DNA of 64,000 nucleotides from Paractinoplanes maris (GTDB lineage: Bacteria; Actinomycetota; Actinomycetes; Mycobacteriales; Micromonosporaceae): positions 868,001-932,000 of the forward strand of contig NZ_JALPVL010000001.1 in NCBI RefSeq assembly GCF_023544465.1, written 5' to 3'. Under the pieces are notes generated by a model. That model did no database searches and was not told the origin of the DNA. It saw only the letters and a program-made list of their open reading frames with translations. Made by a program: the position numbers and the translations under genes. Positions 43,113 through 51,747 of the stretch are shown here, piece by piece (the stretch's first letter is position 1; each line of letters begins with the position of its first letter).

Positions 43113-43898
43113 CCCGGGATCGCTCACCGGCTGCCCCAGCACGGTGCGAGCCAGCAGGGTCGCGCCCGCGATGGCCGCCGGCATCATCAGGATCGCGCCC
43201 AGCGGAATCAGGAAGCAGCAGAAGACGGCCACTCCGAAGCCGAGCGCGAGCGGCCGGTTCGCCGCCAGCACGGCCCGGCGCCGGCGGAGCCGCTGCCCGC
43301 GCCGCTGGAACGGGACGCCGGTGAGCTCGACTGCCAGCAGCCAGCCGCCGAGCGCGCCACCGAGCACGGGGATCACCGTCTGACCCACCACGGGCAGGAA
43401 ACCGAGCATGAAGAGCGGGACACCGATCAGGACGGACAGCCCGATCAGGCGCACCGAGTCGGCCAGGCTGCGCCTCAGCGACGGCCAGAAGCCGACCTCG
43501 ACCTCGCCCGGCACGCCGCCGAAACGGTCCTCGACCAGCTCCGAGATGCGCTCGTAGAAGGGGTCGCCGATGAGCAGCGTGACGGCCGTGAAGGTCAGCA
43601 CGCCGAGCAGCACGGCCAGGCCGAGCAGGCCGAGGCCGGCGAGGACCCGGACGAGGTCGCGGATCCCCTCGGCCCAGTCGCCGGCGAACCAGGTGACCCC
43701 GCTGGAGAGCTGGGGCAGAAAGTCGATCAGAAAGAACAGCCCGGTGCCGTAGAGCGCGCCCGCGATTAGGGCCGGCAGCAGCCCGAGCCCGAGCAACTTG
43801 GGCCGGCGCAAAACCAGGCCGAGCCCGCGCCCGAGCAGCCCGGCGCCGACCAGGAACTGCTTCACGACCCCCAGCGGCCGACCGCGATCACCACTCAC
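43077..43898 (-). CDS. EI24/CysZ-like membrane protein
   Basis: The 273-residue protein has several membrane helices (about 25-55, 85-115, 150-185, 215-245) and the motifs 'LIGDPFYERISELVEDRFGG' and 'LGFLPVVGQTVIPVLGGALGGWLLAVELTGVPFQRRG', typical of the EI24-domain family in Actinobacteria. CysZ members relate to sulfate uptake; the role here is unknown. It overlaps the lacI-type gene tail by 36 bases. Confidence 0.85.
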   Translation of the reverse strand: MSGDRGRPLGVVKQFLVGAGLLGRGLGLVLRRPKLLGLGLLPALIAGALYGTGLFFLIDFLPQLSSGVTWFAGDWAEGIRDLVRVLAGLGLLGLAVLLGVLTFTAVTLLIGDPFYERISELVEDRFGGVPGEVEVGFWPSLRRSLADSVRLIGLSVLIGVPLFMLGFLPVVGQTVIPVLGGALGGWLLAVELTGVPFQRRGQRLRRRRAVLAANRPLALGFGVAVFCCFLIPLGAILMMPAAIAGATLLARTVLGQPVSDPGSGRVADHQLGR

Positions 43899-43920
43899 GC
43901 CCAGCAGGGTAGAGCAGGCG

Positions 43921-44379
43921 TCACGGGATCACCGAGGGCGCCGTGCTCTCGGGAAGGGACGACGGCGGCTCCCAGTCCGGCGGCGTGCCGGGCACGGAGG
44001 GGTCGGTGGGGGTCGGCACGGGTGGCTCGTCGAGCGGTGGCAGCGGCGGCTCCGAGGTCACCGTCGGACTGGGTGAGGGCGGGGCCGGCGGCGTGGTGGT
44101 CGCGACCGGGGATGCCGTGGGGGTCGGGGAGGACACCGGCGCCGCGGAGGTGACGGCGGAGGCCGACGGCCTCGGGCGATAGGGACGGGAGGAGTACTGG
44201 ACTGCCACGGGCTCGGTCTCCGTCCTGGCCGGAGCGGCGCCGAGGCCGCCCTCGCCGCCGGGAACGCCCACTGCAGCGGGGCGCTGGGCCGGGACGGCGA
44301 GGTGCCAGCCGGTCGCGACGGCGAGAGGGAGCCCGAAAGCCACGAGTCCGAAAAAGACTGATTTAGGGGAAAGCCGCAC
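43921..44379 (-). CDS. Pro/Ser/Thr-rich exported protein, function unknown
   Basis: The 152-residue product has a hydrophobic N-terminal helix (about 8-25) acting as signal or anchor, followed by a Pro/Thr/Ser/Ala-rich low-complexity region to the end. No domain is recognisable. It is divergent from the secreted PKD protein gene at 44517; the 137-base gap between them holds that gene's promoter. The protein may be a wall-spanning stalk. Confidence 0.6.
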   Translation of the reverse strand: MRLSPKSVFFGLVAFGLPLAVATGWHLAVPAQRPAAVGVPGGEGGLGAAPARTETEPVAVQYSSRPYRPRPSASAVTSAAPVSSPTPTASPVATTTPPAPPSPSPTVTSEPPLPPLDEPPVPTPTDPSVPGTPPDWEPPSSLPESTAPSVIP

Positions 44380-44436
44380 GTTCTAGACAACGTAGGCGGA
44401 GCCGACAAAGGTTACGGCCCAACTGGCAGAACGGGC

Positions 44437-44466
44437 TTGATCAATGTGGGTACCGGCCGGTACTGT
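44437..44466 (+). promoter_or_regulatory. Putative promoter with palindrome upstream of the secreted PKD protein gene
   Basis: TTGATC (44437-44442), 18 bases, TACTGT (44461-44466). The palindrome GTACCGGCCGGTAC (44450-44463) overlaps the -10 and could be an operator. Confidence 0.4.
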
Positions 44467-44516
44467 CCGCAGGCTCCCCCTCTGTCGGGACGGGGGAACA
44501 CACCAACGGGGGATTG

Positions 44517-45575
44517 ATGAAACTCGTTCACCGACGCACTCTGCCCGCCCTCTTCGCCGCCGCGCTGACCGCGGGCGTAGTGGGCGTCAGCGCACCGGCC
44601 CACGCGGCCGAGGCGGCGCCGACCGGCACTTACACGCTCGACAGCAACGCGATCTGGGCCGGTCAGACGGTGACGGTCACCGAGACCGCCCTCGACGACG
44701 ACGACGTCGAGAACGCGGCGATCTCCCGCGTGATCAGCTGGGGCGATGGCAGCCCCACCACCGTGGCCGAGGCCGGCTCGACGAGCTGGACCCACACCTA
44801 CGCCACCACCGGCACCCGCACCATCGGGGTCGTGCTGAGTGACGGCACCGTCTCGGGACCCGGCACGGTCACCTCGCCCACGATCGCCGTCACCACCGCC
44901 CCGGGCACGCTGAGCTGGCAGAAGAGCAAAGTCTTCACCACCACCGACTCGGCCGGCACGCCCTATCTGACCGAGGCGATCTTCACGCCGAAGGATCTGG
45001 CGACCACGCCCGTGGCCACCCATGTCTGGACCGAGTGGGGCGACAAAGAGATCTCCCTGCTGAAGGAGCAGGCGTCGTCGACGACGGTGCCGCACTGGTT
45101 CGGCGAGGGCGTCTTCCGGCCCCAGGTCCGGTATGAGAACGCGCAGGGCAACGCGACCCCGCGCGTCGCGTCGCCGCTGACGGTCGAGGTCGACAAGGGC
45201 AAGCCGAACGTCTCGCTGAAGCTGCCCGCCGGCCCCGGCAAGGCCAGCTCGTGGTCGACGGTCCGCGGCAGCGCGAGCGACTCGCAGTCCGGCCCCGACG
45301 TCGTCAGCCTGATCGCCTACAAGTGGAACGCCGGCGGCGACTACATCTACAACTTCGGCACGAAGAAGTGGATCAAGCTGGTCGGCCAGACCTGGGCCCA
45401 GCTGCCCGCCTCGGTCGAGAACATCGCGCCGGTGGCCGCGAACGGCACCTGGGCGTCGAAGCCGATCGCCGGCCTCGCCAAGGGCTGGCACTTCGAGGTG
45501 TGGCCGGTCGCCATCGACAAGGTCGGCAACTTCAGCAGCACCGAGTACTACTTCCCGGTCTACCTCTCCAGCTGA
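44517..45575 (+). CDS. Secreted protein with PKD-like domain
   Basis: The 352-residue protein has a signal peptide (about 1-29, 'APAHA' then AAEA). A PKD-like Ig domain (about 35-125) contains 'ISWGDGSPTT' and 'TSWTHTYATTGTRTIGV'. The rest (about 130-352) is beta-rich and ends 'GNFSSTEYYFPVYLSS'. I recognise no enzyme motif; it is probably an extracellular surface or matrix protein. The start ATG 44517 follows GGGGG. A bidirectional terminator follows. Confidence 0.8.
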   Translation: MKLVHRRTLPALFAAALTAGVVGVSAPAHAAEAAPTGTYTLDSNAIWAGQTVTVTETALDDDDVENAAISRVISWGDGSPTTVAEAGSTSWTHTYATTGTRTIGVVLSDGTVSGPGTVTSPTIAVTTAPGTLSWQKSKVFTTTDSAGTPYLTEAIFTPKDLATTPVATHVWTEWGDKEISLLKEQASSTTVPHWFGEGVFRPQVRYENAQGNATPRVASPLTVEVDKGKPNVSLKLPAGPGKASSWSTVRGSASDSQSGPDVVSLIAYKWNAGGDYIYNFGTKKWIKLVGQTWAQLPASVENIAPVAANGTWASKPIAGLAKGWHFEVWPVAIDKVGNFSSTEYYFPVYLSS

Positions 45576-45591
45576 GCACGGAGACACATCC

Positions 45592-45626
45592 ACTGAGGCC
45601 CGCCGCGAAAGCGCGCGGGCCTCAGT
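45592..45626. terminator. Bidirectional terminator between convergent genes
   Basis: ACTGAGGCCCGC (45592-45603) and its exact complement (45615-45626) form a 12-base stem. It includes the stop codon of the minus-strand hydrolase gene. Confidence 0.75.
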
Positions 45627-46398
45627 CGTTCAGGAATGCGGAAATGCGGTCGCGCAGCTCGCGCCGGTTGTTCCACAGCACGGCCGGATGGTCGTAGACC
45701 TGCAAGGCGGCCCCGGGCAGCAATGCGGCCAGCCGTTCGGCCCAGGCGACCGGGTGCAGCTCGTCGCCGACGCAGCCCAGCACCAGGGCCCGCCCGCGGA
45801 AGGCCCGCAGCGACGACTCGTCGGGGACCGCGGGCTCATGCCACAGGGTGGTCAGCTCGGGGGCCAGGCCGTCGCGCTGCAACTGCTCGACCCGCCGGCG
45901 CAGGAAGCTCCAGCCGGTGGGCGTGTTGCGCACCGACGGTGGCAGCTCCGGCTCGACAGCGGCCGCGATCGACGCCGCCTCGCCGGACTCCACCGCGGAC
46001 AGCAGGCGATCGAGCCGGGCCTCGGCCGCCGCCGGCCGGTGGCCGTCGAGCGGGGCGGGCAGATAGAAGACGACCCGTTCGAACCGGGCCGGTGTCTCGC
46101 TGAGCAGCCGGGCCAGGGCACCGGCGCCCAGGCTGACGCCGAGCGCCCGGGTCGCGCCGGTGCGGTCGGCCACGGCGCGCAGGTCGGCCGCGAGATCGCC
46201 GAAGCTCCACGGGCCGACCGGGGCGTCGGAGCGACCGTGCCCGCGGAAGTGGAAGAAGACCCGGCGGCCGGCGACCGCACTGGCCAGGGGCCGGGTGCCG
46301 GAGATGTCGCCGGCCAGCCCGTGGGCGAAGACCGTGACCGGGTCGCCGACGCCGGTGATGAGGCCCTCCAGCCGTACGCCGGAAGGGGTCGACATCAT
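45622..46398 (-). CDS. Alpha/beta hydrolase family protein
   Basis: The 258-residue protein has the fold's signs: 'VTVFAHGLAGDISGTRPLA' (oxyanion His-Gly), 'FFHFRGHGRSDAP', the nucleophile elbow 'ALGVSLGAGALARLL' and 'ALVLGCVGDELHPVAWAERLAALLPGAALQVYDHP' with Asp and a late His. The Ser in GVSLG is the likely nucleophile. The substrate is unknown. The start is ATG 46398 (or the next codon). Confidence 0.82.
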   Translation of the reverse strand: MMSTPSGVRLEGLITGVGDPVTVFAHGLAGDISGTRPLASAVAGRRVFFHFRGHGRSDAPVGPWSFGDLAADLRAVADRTGATRALGVSLGAGALARLLSETPARFERVVFYLPAPLDGHRPAAAEARLDRLLSAVESGEAASIAAAVEPELPPSVRNTPTGWSFLRRRVEQLQRDGLAPELTTLWHEPAVPDESSLRAFRGRALVLGCVGDELHPVAWAERLAALLPGAALQVYDHPAVLWNNRRELRDRISAFLND

Positions 46399-46502
46399 CT
46401 CGGTCGGTGGCTCGGGAAGGGTGGGACGACCCGAGCGTGGCCCGGTGGGCTCACGACGATGCAGGCGCGGTCCGCCATCGGGTGGCGGCGGACCGAACCG
46501 CC

Positions 46503-46817
46503 TCACCAGAAGCCTTTGCCGTCCGACAGATCCTTGAGACCCGGACGCACGTCGAGCAGATAGATCAGGGCCGCGGCGATGCCGATCAGGCCGAAGATGC
46601 CGATCGCGCTCTGCAGGAGCAGGGTCAGCACGATGCAGATGGCGAGAATCGCCGCCCACGCGCCCTTGGGCAGGGTGCCGATGGCCTGGAACCCGTCACC
46701 TCTCTGGGTCAGGCAATGGATCAGCGCGACCGCCTGGACGACCAGCGAGAAGATGAGGACGAGCAGGTTGAGGTAGCCAACGACGTCGGCGTAGAAGAGC
46801 GGCGCGGAGGAGGCCAT
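46503..46817 (-). CDS. DUF2516 family membrane protein
   Basis: The 104-residue protein has three hydrophobic helices (about 13-37, 52-70, 72-90) and ends 'LDVRPGLKDLSDGKGFW'. This matches the small actinobacterial family found after hbhA. The order XRE regulator, HbhA-like, this membrane protein equals the Mycobacterium tuberculosis Rv0474-Rv0475-Rv0476 order as I recall it. Function is unknown. Confidence 0.75.
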   Translation of the reverse strand: MASSAPLFYADVVGYLNLLVLIFSLVVQAVALIHCLTQRGDGFQAIGTLPKGAWAAILAICIVLTLLLQSAIGIFGLIGIAAALIYLLDVRPGLKDLSDGKGFW

Positions 46818-46883
46818 GAGGGAAAGTCTATGCCGCGGGGCCCAGCGGATGCCGGGCCCCGTGGATCATGTGTTGCCGAGTCG

Positions 46884-47330
46884 TCACTTGGAGGCGGCGC
46901 GCTTCCGCGGCTTCGGGGTCGGCTCGGCCTGGGGAGCGGCCTCGATCGCGACCGGCTCCTCGGTGGTCTCGATGTCGGCGTTGACCACGTCGGCCGCCTC
47001 GACGACACCGGTGCCGACCACCCGCTCACCCCGGGCGACCAGGGCGGTGTACGCCGCGAGGGCGCGATCCTGGGCGATCTGGGCGAACGAGGTGGCGACG
47101 CTGGCCGCGTTGCCCCGCAGCGCGGAGAAGTCGGTGGTGGAGGCCTTGTCGCGCAGCTCGGCGGCCTTGCTGCCGGCCTGCACGTTGTAGACGCGCAGCG
47201 AGGCGGCGGCGCGCTCGCTGAGCTCGGTCACCACGGCGGGCAGCTTGCGCAGCTGCTCGACGGCGAGGTCACCGGCGCCGGCGGCGGCGTAGAGCGGGGC
47301 GGGGATGCGGGTGTTGGTCTGGTCGGTCAT
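46884..47330 (-). CDS. hbhA: Heparin-binding hemagglutinin (HbhA)-like protein
   Basis: The 148-residue protein has a long helical part (about 15-100) and a Lys/Pro/Ala-rich tail ending 'PKPRKRAASK', shorter than the mycobacterial Lys-rich tail. It begins 'TRIPAPLYAAAGAGDLAVEQLRKLP', the HbhA family opening. In mycobacteria HbhA is a surface adhesin; in a soil actinomycete it may act on cell surface or lipids. It overlaps the regulator gene stop by 4 bases. Confidence 0.72.
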   Translation of the reverse strand: MTDQTNTRIPAPLYAAAGAGDLAVEQLRKLPAVVTELSERAAASLRVYNVQAGSKAAELRDKASTTDFSALRGNAASVATSFAQIAQDRALAAYTALVARGERVVGTGVVEAADVVNADIETTEEPVAIEAAPQAEPTPKPRKRAASK

Positions 47331-47764
47331 TTCTGCTCCTCGGCTGTGGGAGTGGTCTCGGGTGCGGGAGTGGTCTCGGGTGCGGGAGTGGTCCCGGGTG
47401 CGGCCTCGTCGGGCCGGTTGCGCGCGTTCTCGTTGCGGAACGTCTCGTAGATCTGCGACAGCGTCTGCTTCTGAGCGATCGTGAGCTCGGAATCCGCGGC
47501 GACCGCGGCCAGCACGCCCTGCTGGCCCTCGCTGTCGAGCAGGCCCGCCCGCAGATACATCGCAGGCGTGGAGACCCGCAGCGCGCTGGCGATCTGCTGC
47601 AGCACCTCGGCGCTGGGCTTGCGCAGGCCACGCTCGATCTGGCTGAGATAGGGATTGCTCACGCCCGCCTTGTCGGCGAGCTGTCGCAGCGAGATCTTCG
47701 CGGTCTGCCGGAGATCACGGATGAAACCGCCGATGTCCTCGGGCAGATCCTTGGGCGTGGCCAT
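47327..47764 (-). CDS. XRE family transcriptional regulator
   Basis: The 145-residue protein has an N-terminal helix-turn-helix (about 12-65; 'ISLRQLADKAGVSNPYLSQIERGLRKPSAEVLQQIASAL') and a helical middle part. The tail contains three PAPETT-like repeats encoded by an 18-base tandem repeat (47348-47401). The start ATG 47764 is 7 bases after TACCGT, so a leaderless transcript is likely. A strong palindrome overlaps its -35, suggesting autoregulation. It heads the hbhA-DUF2516 unit. Confidence 0.88.
   Translation of the reverse strand: MATPKDLPEDIGGFIRDLRQTAKISLRQLADKAGVSNPYLSQIERGLRKPSAEVLQQIASALRVSTPAMYLRAGLLDSEGQQGVLAAVAADSELTIAQKQTLSQIYETFRNENARNRPDEAAPGTTPAPETTPAPETTPTAEEQK
47348..47401 (+). 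repeat. 18-bp tandem repeat, 3 copies, in the regulator's 3' end
   Basis: Units starting GGGAGTGGTCTCGGGTGC at 47348, 47366 and 47384; the third has one change. They encode the Pro/Thr/Glu repeats in the protein tail. Confidence 0.9.
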
Positions 47765-47771
47765 GCGTTCG

Positions 47772-47823
47772 ACGGTAGCCCGGGGTGCTAGCTGTTGCAA
47801 GCAAAACGCTTGCTCCAGCTAGC
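47772..47823 (-). promoter_or_regulatory. Leaderless promoter with palindromic operator of the XRE gene
   Basis: On the minus strand TTGCAA (47795-47800), 17 bases, TACCGT (47772-47777), 7 bases to ATG. A nested palindrome at 47787-47823 has outer arms GCTAGCTG/CAGCTAGC and inner arms GCAAGC/GCTTGC around AAAAC. It covers the -35. Confidence 0.6.
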
Positions 47824-47833
47824 GTGAAACGAG

Positions 47834-48741
47834 TCACCGCACCGGGCGGATCTCCCCCACCGGCTCTCCCCCGCCGAGCACGGGCTCGCCGATCACGGGC
47901 ACGTCGACGCCAAGCCGGCGCAGCTCGTCGAGCAGCACTGGGGTCCGGGCCCGCATCCCGCCGTCGTCGATCTTGATGGCGATCGCTCCCCGGCCGGGCA
48001 CGGCGACCGCGACCACACCCTCGGCGCCACCCTTGGCCAGCAGGCCGGGCACCGCGGCCATCAGGACCGTGTCGTCGGCCCCGGTACCGGCCACCAGCTC
48101 GGGGTGGGCACGCATCTCGTCGGCCACCCGGCGCTCGTGGCTGCCCGGCTCAGCCAGGACCAGCCGTTCGAAGGCACGGGCGAGCCCGGTCAGCGAGAGC
48201 GCCAGCACCGGCGCGCCGCAGCCGTCCACGCCGGTCGCGGCGATGCGCTCGCCGGCCAGATCGGCCACCGCCTCGGCGACCGCGACCTGGAGCGGATGGC
48301 CGGGGTCGCGGTAGGTCTCGAGCGGCCAGTCGTTGACCACGCAGGTGGCGAGCATGCCGGCGTGCTTGCCCGAGCAGTTCATCAGCACCCGCTCGGGGCC
48401 GCCGCCGGCGCGCAACCAGTCGTCGCGCGCGTCCTCCGCGAGCGGCAGTGACGCCGGGCAGCGCAGGGCGTCCTCGCCCAGGCCGGCCGCCTCGAGGATC
48501 TCGCGGACCCGGCGTACGTGGAACGGCTCGCCGAAGTGGCTGCCGCTGATCAGGGCCAGGTCGGCGTCGTCCCGCGGGACCAGGCCGGCGCGCAACAGGC
48601 CGACGGTCTGCAGCGGTTGTTGGACGAGCGCGGGAAGATCGGGCTGGTCACGTCGCCCCGGCCGGTGCCCCCGAGGACGGCGACCGAGCCGTGGTGCACG
48701 CTCTCGACGAAGCCCGAGCGCACGACTTCGGCAATGATCAT
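47834..48741 (-). pseudogene. Asparaginase family protein gene (asparaginase II type), frameshifted
   Basis: The N-terminal part (48741 down to about 48620) reads 'IIAEVVRSGFVESVHHGSVAVLGG...SPIFPRSSN', typical of the family. The rest (from about 48612 to 47834) continues in another frame with 'RAGLVPRDDADLALISGSHFGEP' and 'NCSGKHAGMLATC'. One base is missing in the AACAACCGCTG stretch near 48612-48622; restoring it rejoins a normal 300-residue protein. It is either a true recent mutation or a sequencing error. It would convert asparagine to aspartate. Its start overlaps the next gene by 4 bases. Confidence 0.8.
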
Positions 48742-49571
48742 CGGGCCGGGATCCCCAGCAGCTCGCGGGTCTCGCGGGCGGTCAGCGGCGGGCGCTGGGC
48801 CAGCTGGGCGAATCCGACGGCGCGCGCCACGAGCTGCATGTTCGACTCGACGGGGCGGCCCTTGGCGTACGTGATGGTGTCCTCCAGGCCGACCCGCAGG
48901 TGGCCGCCGGCGCTGAGCGAGGCGAGCATGACCGGGATGGTGCCGCGCCCGATGCCGGTGGCCGAGAAGCTCGTGCCCGCCGGCAGGTCGCGGATGGCCT
49001 GCTCACAGGCGACCAGCGCGGCCGCCGTGGCCGGCATCCCACCCGGCACGCCCATCACCAGGTCGACGTGCACGTGACCGCCGGCCGGCAGGCCGTATCG
49101 GCCGAGCAGCCGCTGCAGCGAGGTGAGCTGGCCCAGGTCGAAGATCTCGTACTCCGGCACGATGGCCCGCTCCTGCATGCGGGTGTGCAGGTCGACGATG
49201 AACTCCCAGCGGTTGAGGAAGACGCCGTCGCCGAAGTTGACCGTGCCCATCGTGCACGAGGCCATCTCGGGCCCGGCGTCGAGCACGGCCAGCCGGTCGG
49301 ACTCCGGGTCGGTGACCGCGCCCCCCGAGGAGAGCTGGACGATCAGGCCGGTCGACTCGCGCAGCGCCGAGACGGTCGCGCGCAGCCGCCCCTGATCGAG
49401 GGTCGGCTGGGCCTCGGCGTCCCGGATGTGAACGTGGATGATGGCGGCGCCCAGCGCTTCGCACTCCTTGGCGGTGGCCACGAGTTCGTCGAGCGTGACA
49501 GGCAGCGCGGGCACGTCGGCCTTGCTGCTTTCGGCGCCGGTCGGAGCAACGGTGATCACGGTCCCGGTCAT
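48738..49571 (-). CDS. BKACE family (DUF849) beta-keto acid cleavage enzyme-like protein
   Basis: The 277-residue protein has the family's Zn-binding 'AAIIHVHIRDAEAQPT' (HxH) and 'VDLVMGVPGGMPAT', 'HLRVGLEDTITYAKGR'. BKACE enzymes split beta-keto acids with acetyl-CoA; the substrate here is unknown. It shares a 4-base overlap with the asparaginase gene, suggesting an amino-acid-related job. The start is ATG 49571. Confidence 0.86.
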   Translation of the reverse strand: MTGTVITVAPTGAESSKADVPALPVTLDELVATAKECEALGAAIIHVHIRDAEAQPTLDQGRLRATVSALRESTGLIVQLSSGGAVTDPESDRLAVLDAGPEMASCTMGTVNFGDGVFLNRWEFIVDLHTRMQERAIVPEYEIFDLGQLTSLQRLLGRYGLPAGGHVHVDLVMGVPGGMPATAAALVACEQAIRDLPAGTSFSATGIGRGTIPVMLASLSAGGHLRVGLEDTITYAKGRPVESNMQLVARAVGFAQLAQRPPLTARETRELLGIPAR

Positions 49572-49586
49572 GGGGCTGATACTGCC

Positions 49587-50627
49587 TTAGGCAGGATCGA
49601 CCTTGACTACGGACTCCCCGACCAGCAGCTCGTCGCCGTCGGCCACGTTGCGCTTGAGGACGGCGAGGGCGATGAGGCCCAGCTCGTGGTGGCGCACCGC
49701 GGTGCCGATGAAACCGACCTCGCGGCCGTCGCGGGTCACCGGCGTGCCCTGGACGGGCGGCTGGTCGGAGGCCACGCCGTCGAAGTGCAGCAGGGCGAGG
49801 CGGCGAGGCGGGCGACCCAGGTGGTGGACCCGGGCCACCGTCTCCTGGCCCCGGTAGCAGCCCTTGTCGAGGTGCACGGCAGCGGCGACGAGCTCGGCCT
49901 CGGACGGGATCGTGCGGTGGTCGGTCTCCCAGCCCAGGCGGGGAACCCGATGCTCGACGCGGATCGCCTCGTAGGCCCACAGCCCGGCCAGGGGCACACC
50001 CAGCTTCTCGATCACGCCCAGCCGCGCCACCCGGGGGACGAGCAGGTCGACCCCGAGCGGCACCCGGCGGGCGAGGCCACCGGCGAACTCGCTCACCGCG
50101 TAGAGACTGGTCGGCTCGGGGGGCACGTCACCGGCGGCGAATTTCGCGCCCGGCACCGGCTGCACCCGGGGCTCGGCCAGCTCGGGGAAGAGGTCGGCCG
50201 CGCCCGGGCCGACCAGCGACAGCACGGCCAGCTCACCGGTCGCCTCGCGCGGCTCGACCTTGGTGAAGAACCGCATCATCTCGAGGTATTTGAGCAGGCC
50301 GGCACCGGCCCCGGGCTCGGTGTCGAGCCACGCTGTCGTGCCGTCCTCGGTGACCATCGCGTGCTGCTCGACGTGGCCGTGCGGCGAGAGGACCAGCAGC
50401 TCGGTGCCCTGATGGGGGCCCAGATCAGAGAGGTGCTGGGTGGTCAGCGTGTGCAGCCAGCTCGCGCGCTCCTCGCCGGGGACGGCGATCACGTCACGGT
50501 TCGATCGGTCGACCAGACCCACGGCGGTGGCCAGCGTGCGCTGCTCGCGCATCGGGTCACCGTAGTGGGCCGGCACGCCGGCGTCGGCGGACGCGGGATC
50601 GAGATCCTCGACCATCACCACGGTCAT
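49587..50627 (-). CDS. ygfZ: Folate-binding YgfZ/GcvT-like protein
   Basis: The 346-residue protein has the YgfZ signature 'KGCYRGQE' (about residue 259) and the GcvT-like fold pattern ('VGLVDRSNRDVIAVPGEERASWLHTLTTQHL'). YgfZ supports iron-sulfur enzyme repair with folate. The nur-type gene sits 1 base upstream; in Streptomyces the same pair (nur, ygfZ) is adjacent. Confidence 0.9.
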   Translation of the reverse strand: MTVVMVEDLDPASADAGVPAHYGDPMREQRTLATAVGLVDRSNRDVIAVPGEERASWLHTLTTQHLSDLGPHQGTELLVLSPHGHVEQHAMVTEDGTTAWLDTEPGAGAGLLKYLEMMRFFTKVEPREATGELAVLSLVGPGAADLFPELAEPRVQPVPGAKFAAGDVPPEPTSLYAVSEFAGGLARRVPLGVDLLVPRVARLGVIEKLGVPLAGLWAYEAIRVEHRVPRLGWETDHRTIPSEAELVAAAVHLDKGCYRGQETVARVHHLGRPPRRLALLHFDGVASDQPPVQGTPVTRDGREVGFIGTAVRHHELGLIALAVLKRNVADGDELLVGESVVKVDPA

Positions 50628-50628
50628 C

Positions 50629-51048
50629 TCACAGCTCCTTGCAATCCCCGCACACCCCGAAGAGCGACACGTGGCCCACGTCGACGCGGAAGTCCCGCTC
50701 GCTCAACAGCCGGTCGGTCACCGGCTGCATCACACTCGGGTCTACCTCACTGATCGACCCACATCCACGGCACACGAGGTGAACGTGCTGATGCTCACCC
50801 GCCGCGTGGTAGGTCGGCGAGCCGTGCGACAGGTGGGTGTGGGTGACCAGCCCGAGCTCCTCGAGCAGCTCGAGCGTGCGATAGACGGTGGTGATGTTGA
50901 CCCCGGCGGCCCGCTCGCGCACGTGGTTGTGCACCTGCTCGGGGGTGGCGTGACCGAGCTCGTGCACCGCCTCGAGAATCAGCTGGCGTTGCGGGGTCAG
51001 CCGCAGACCACGTTCCCGGAGCATGGCAGCAAGCGCGGTGGCGGACAC
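50629..51048 (-). CDS. nur: Fur family regulator, Nur-like
   Basis: The 139-residue protein has the winged helix ('GLRLTPQRQLILEAVHELGHATPEQV', 'INITTVYRTLELLEELGLV') and metal sites ('HQHVHLVCRGCGSISEVD', and C-terminal 'CGDC'). The sequence pattern and the adjacent ygfZ match Nur, the nickel-responsive Fur of Streptomyces. TAATCT lies 7 bases before the GTG start, so the mRNA is probably leaderless. No nickel transporter gene is nearby. Confidence 0.85.
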   Translation of the reverse strand: MSATALAAMLRERGLRLTPQRQLILEAVHELGHATPEQVHNHVRERAAGVNITTVYRTLELLEELGLVTHTHLSHGSPTYHAAGEHQHVHLVCRGCGSISEVDPSVMQPVTDRLLSERDFRVDVGHVSLFGVCGDCKEL

Positions 51049-51144
51049 GTAGGCCAGATTACGCCCTCGCCGCCCAGCCGCGCCGACCCTGCTGAGGCGC
51101 CGGCCGCTCGCTGAGCTGTCAGCCCTGCTGAGCCGTCGGCCCTG

Positions 51145-51747
51145 CTAGCCGCCGATCCGCAGCAGCCGGGCCGACATGTGCGGCTGGAGCTCGCTCTTGT
51201 CGATCGACACCTCGTGGGCGTAGAGCAGGGCGGCGTCGACGATGCCGAAGAGCCGCCGCGCGCCGGTCAGGTGCTGACCGGTCGGGGTGTAGGCCACCGC
51301 GTCGGTGTCGATCTCGAGCCGCGTGGTGCCCACGGTGTTGCCGACGTAGATCTCGACCACGCCCTCGGGGTTGACGATCACGGCTTCCATGTCGTCGGTC
51401 GCGCGACCCTCGGCGTTGAGCACCGGACGCCAGAAGCCGGACTCGACGATCCACTCGCCGGCCGGCTGGGACTCGTCGTCGAGCAGCCAGGAGCGCGACT
51501 CGAAGCGCAGGAACGGGCGGCCGTCGTGGCTGATCCGCACCTCCTGCGCGAAGTCGTAGTCTTTCTCGGCCGGGAAGCCGCCCTGGCCACGGCCGCGCCA
51601 CAGCCCGACGAACGGCAGCAGGCCGAGCAGCGCCGGGTGGAGGTCGGCGCCCTGGCGGAGGTCGTGGGTCTCCTCGTACGGATAGGGGCCGACCGGCGGC
51701 GCGTTCAGCCAGGGGGGTGGCCCCAGAGGATTGTCCTGCTCGCTCAC
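51145..51747 (-). CDS. FABP-like/nitrobindin family heme-binding beta-barrel protein
   Basis: The 200-residue protein contains 'HPALLGLLPFVGLWRGRGQGGFPAEKDYDFAQEVRISHDGRPFLRFESRSW', the actinobacterial nitrobindin-like barrel pattern, and a C-terminal 'YAHEVSIDKSELQPHMSARLLRI'. The family may bind heme and handle nitric oxide or peroxynitrite. The GTG at 51747 overlaps the stop of a tiny membrane gene, so the two are coupled. A longer in-frame upstream extension lacks family features. Confidence 0.85.
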   Translation of the reverse strand: MSEQDNPLGPPPWLNAPPVGPYPYEETHDLRQGADLHPALLGLLPFVGLWRGRGQGGFPAEKDYDFAQEVRISHDGRPFLRFESRSWLLDDESQPAGEWIVESGFWRPVLNAEGRATDDMEAVIVNPEGVVEIYVGNTVGTTRLEIDTDAVAYTPTGQHLTGARRLFGIVDAALLYAHEVSIDKSELQPHMSARLLRIGG

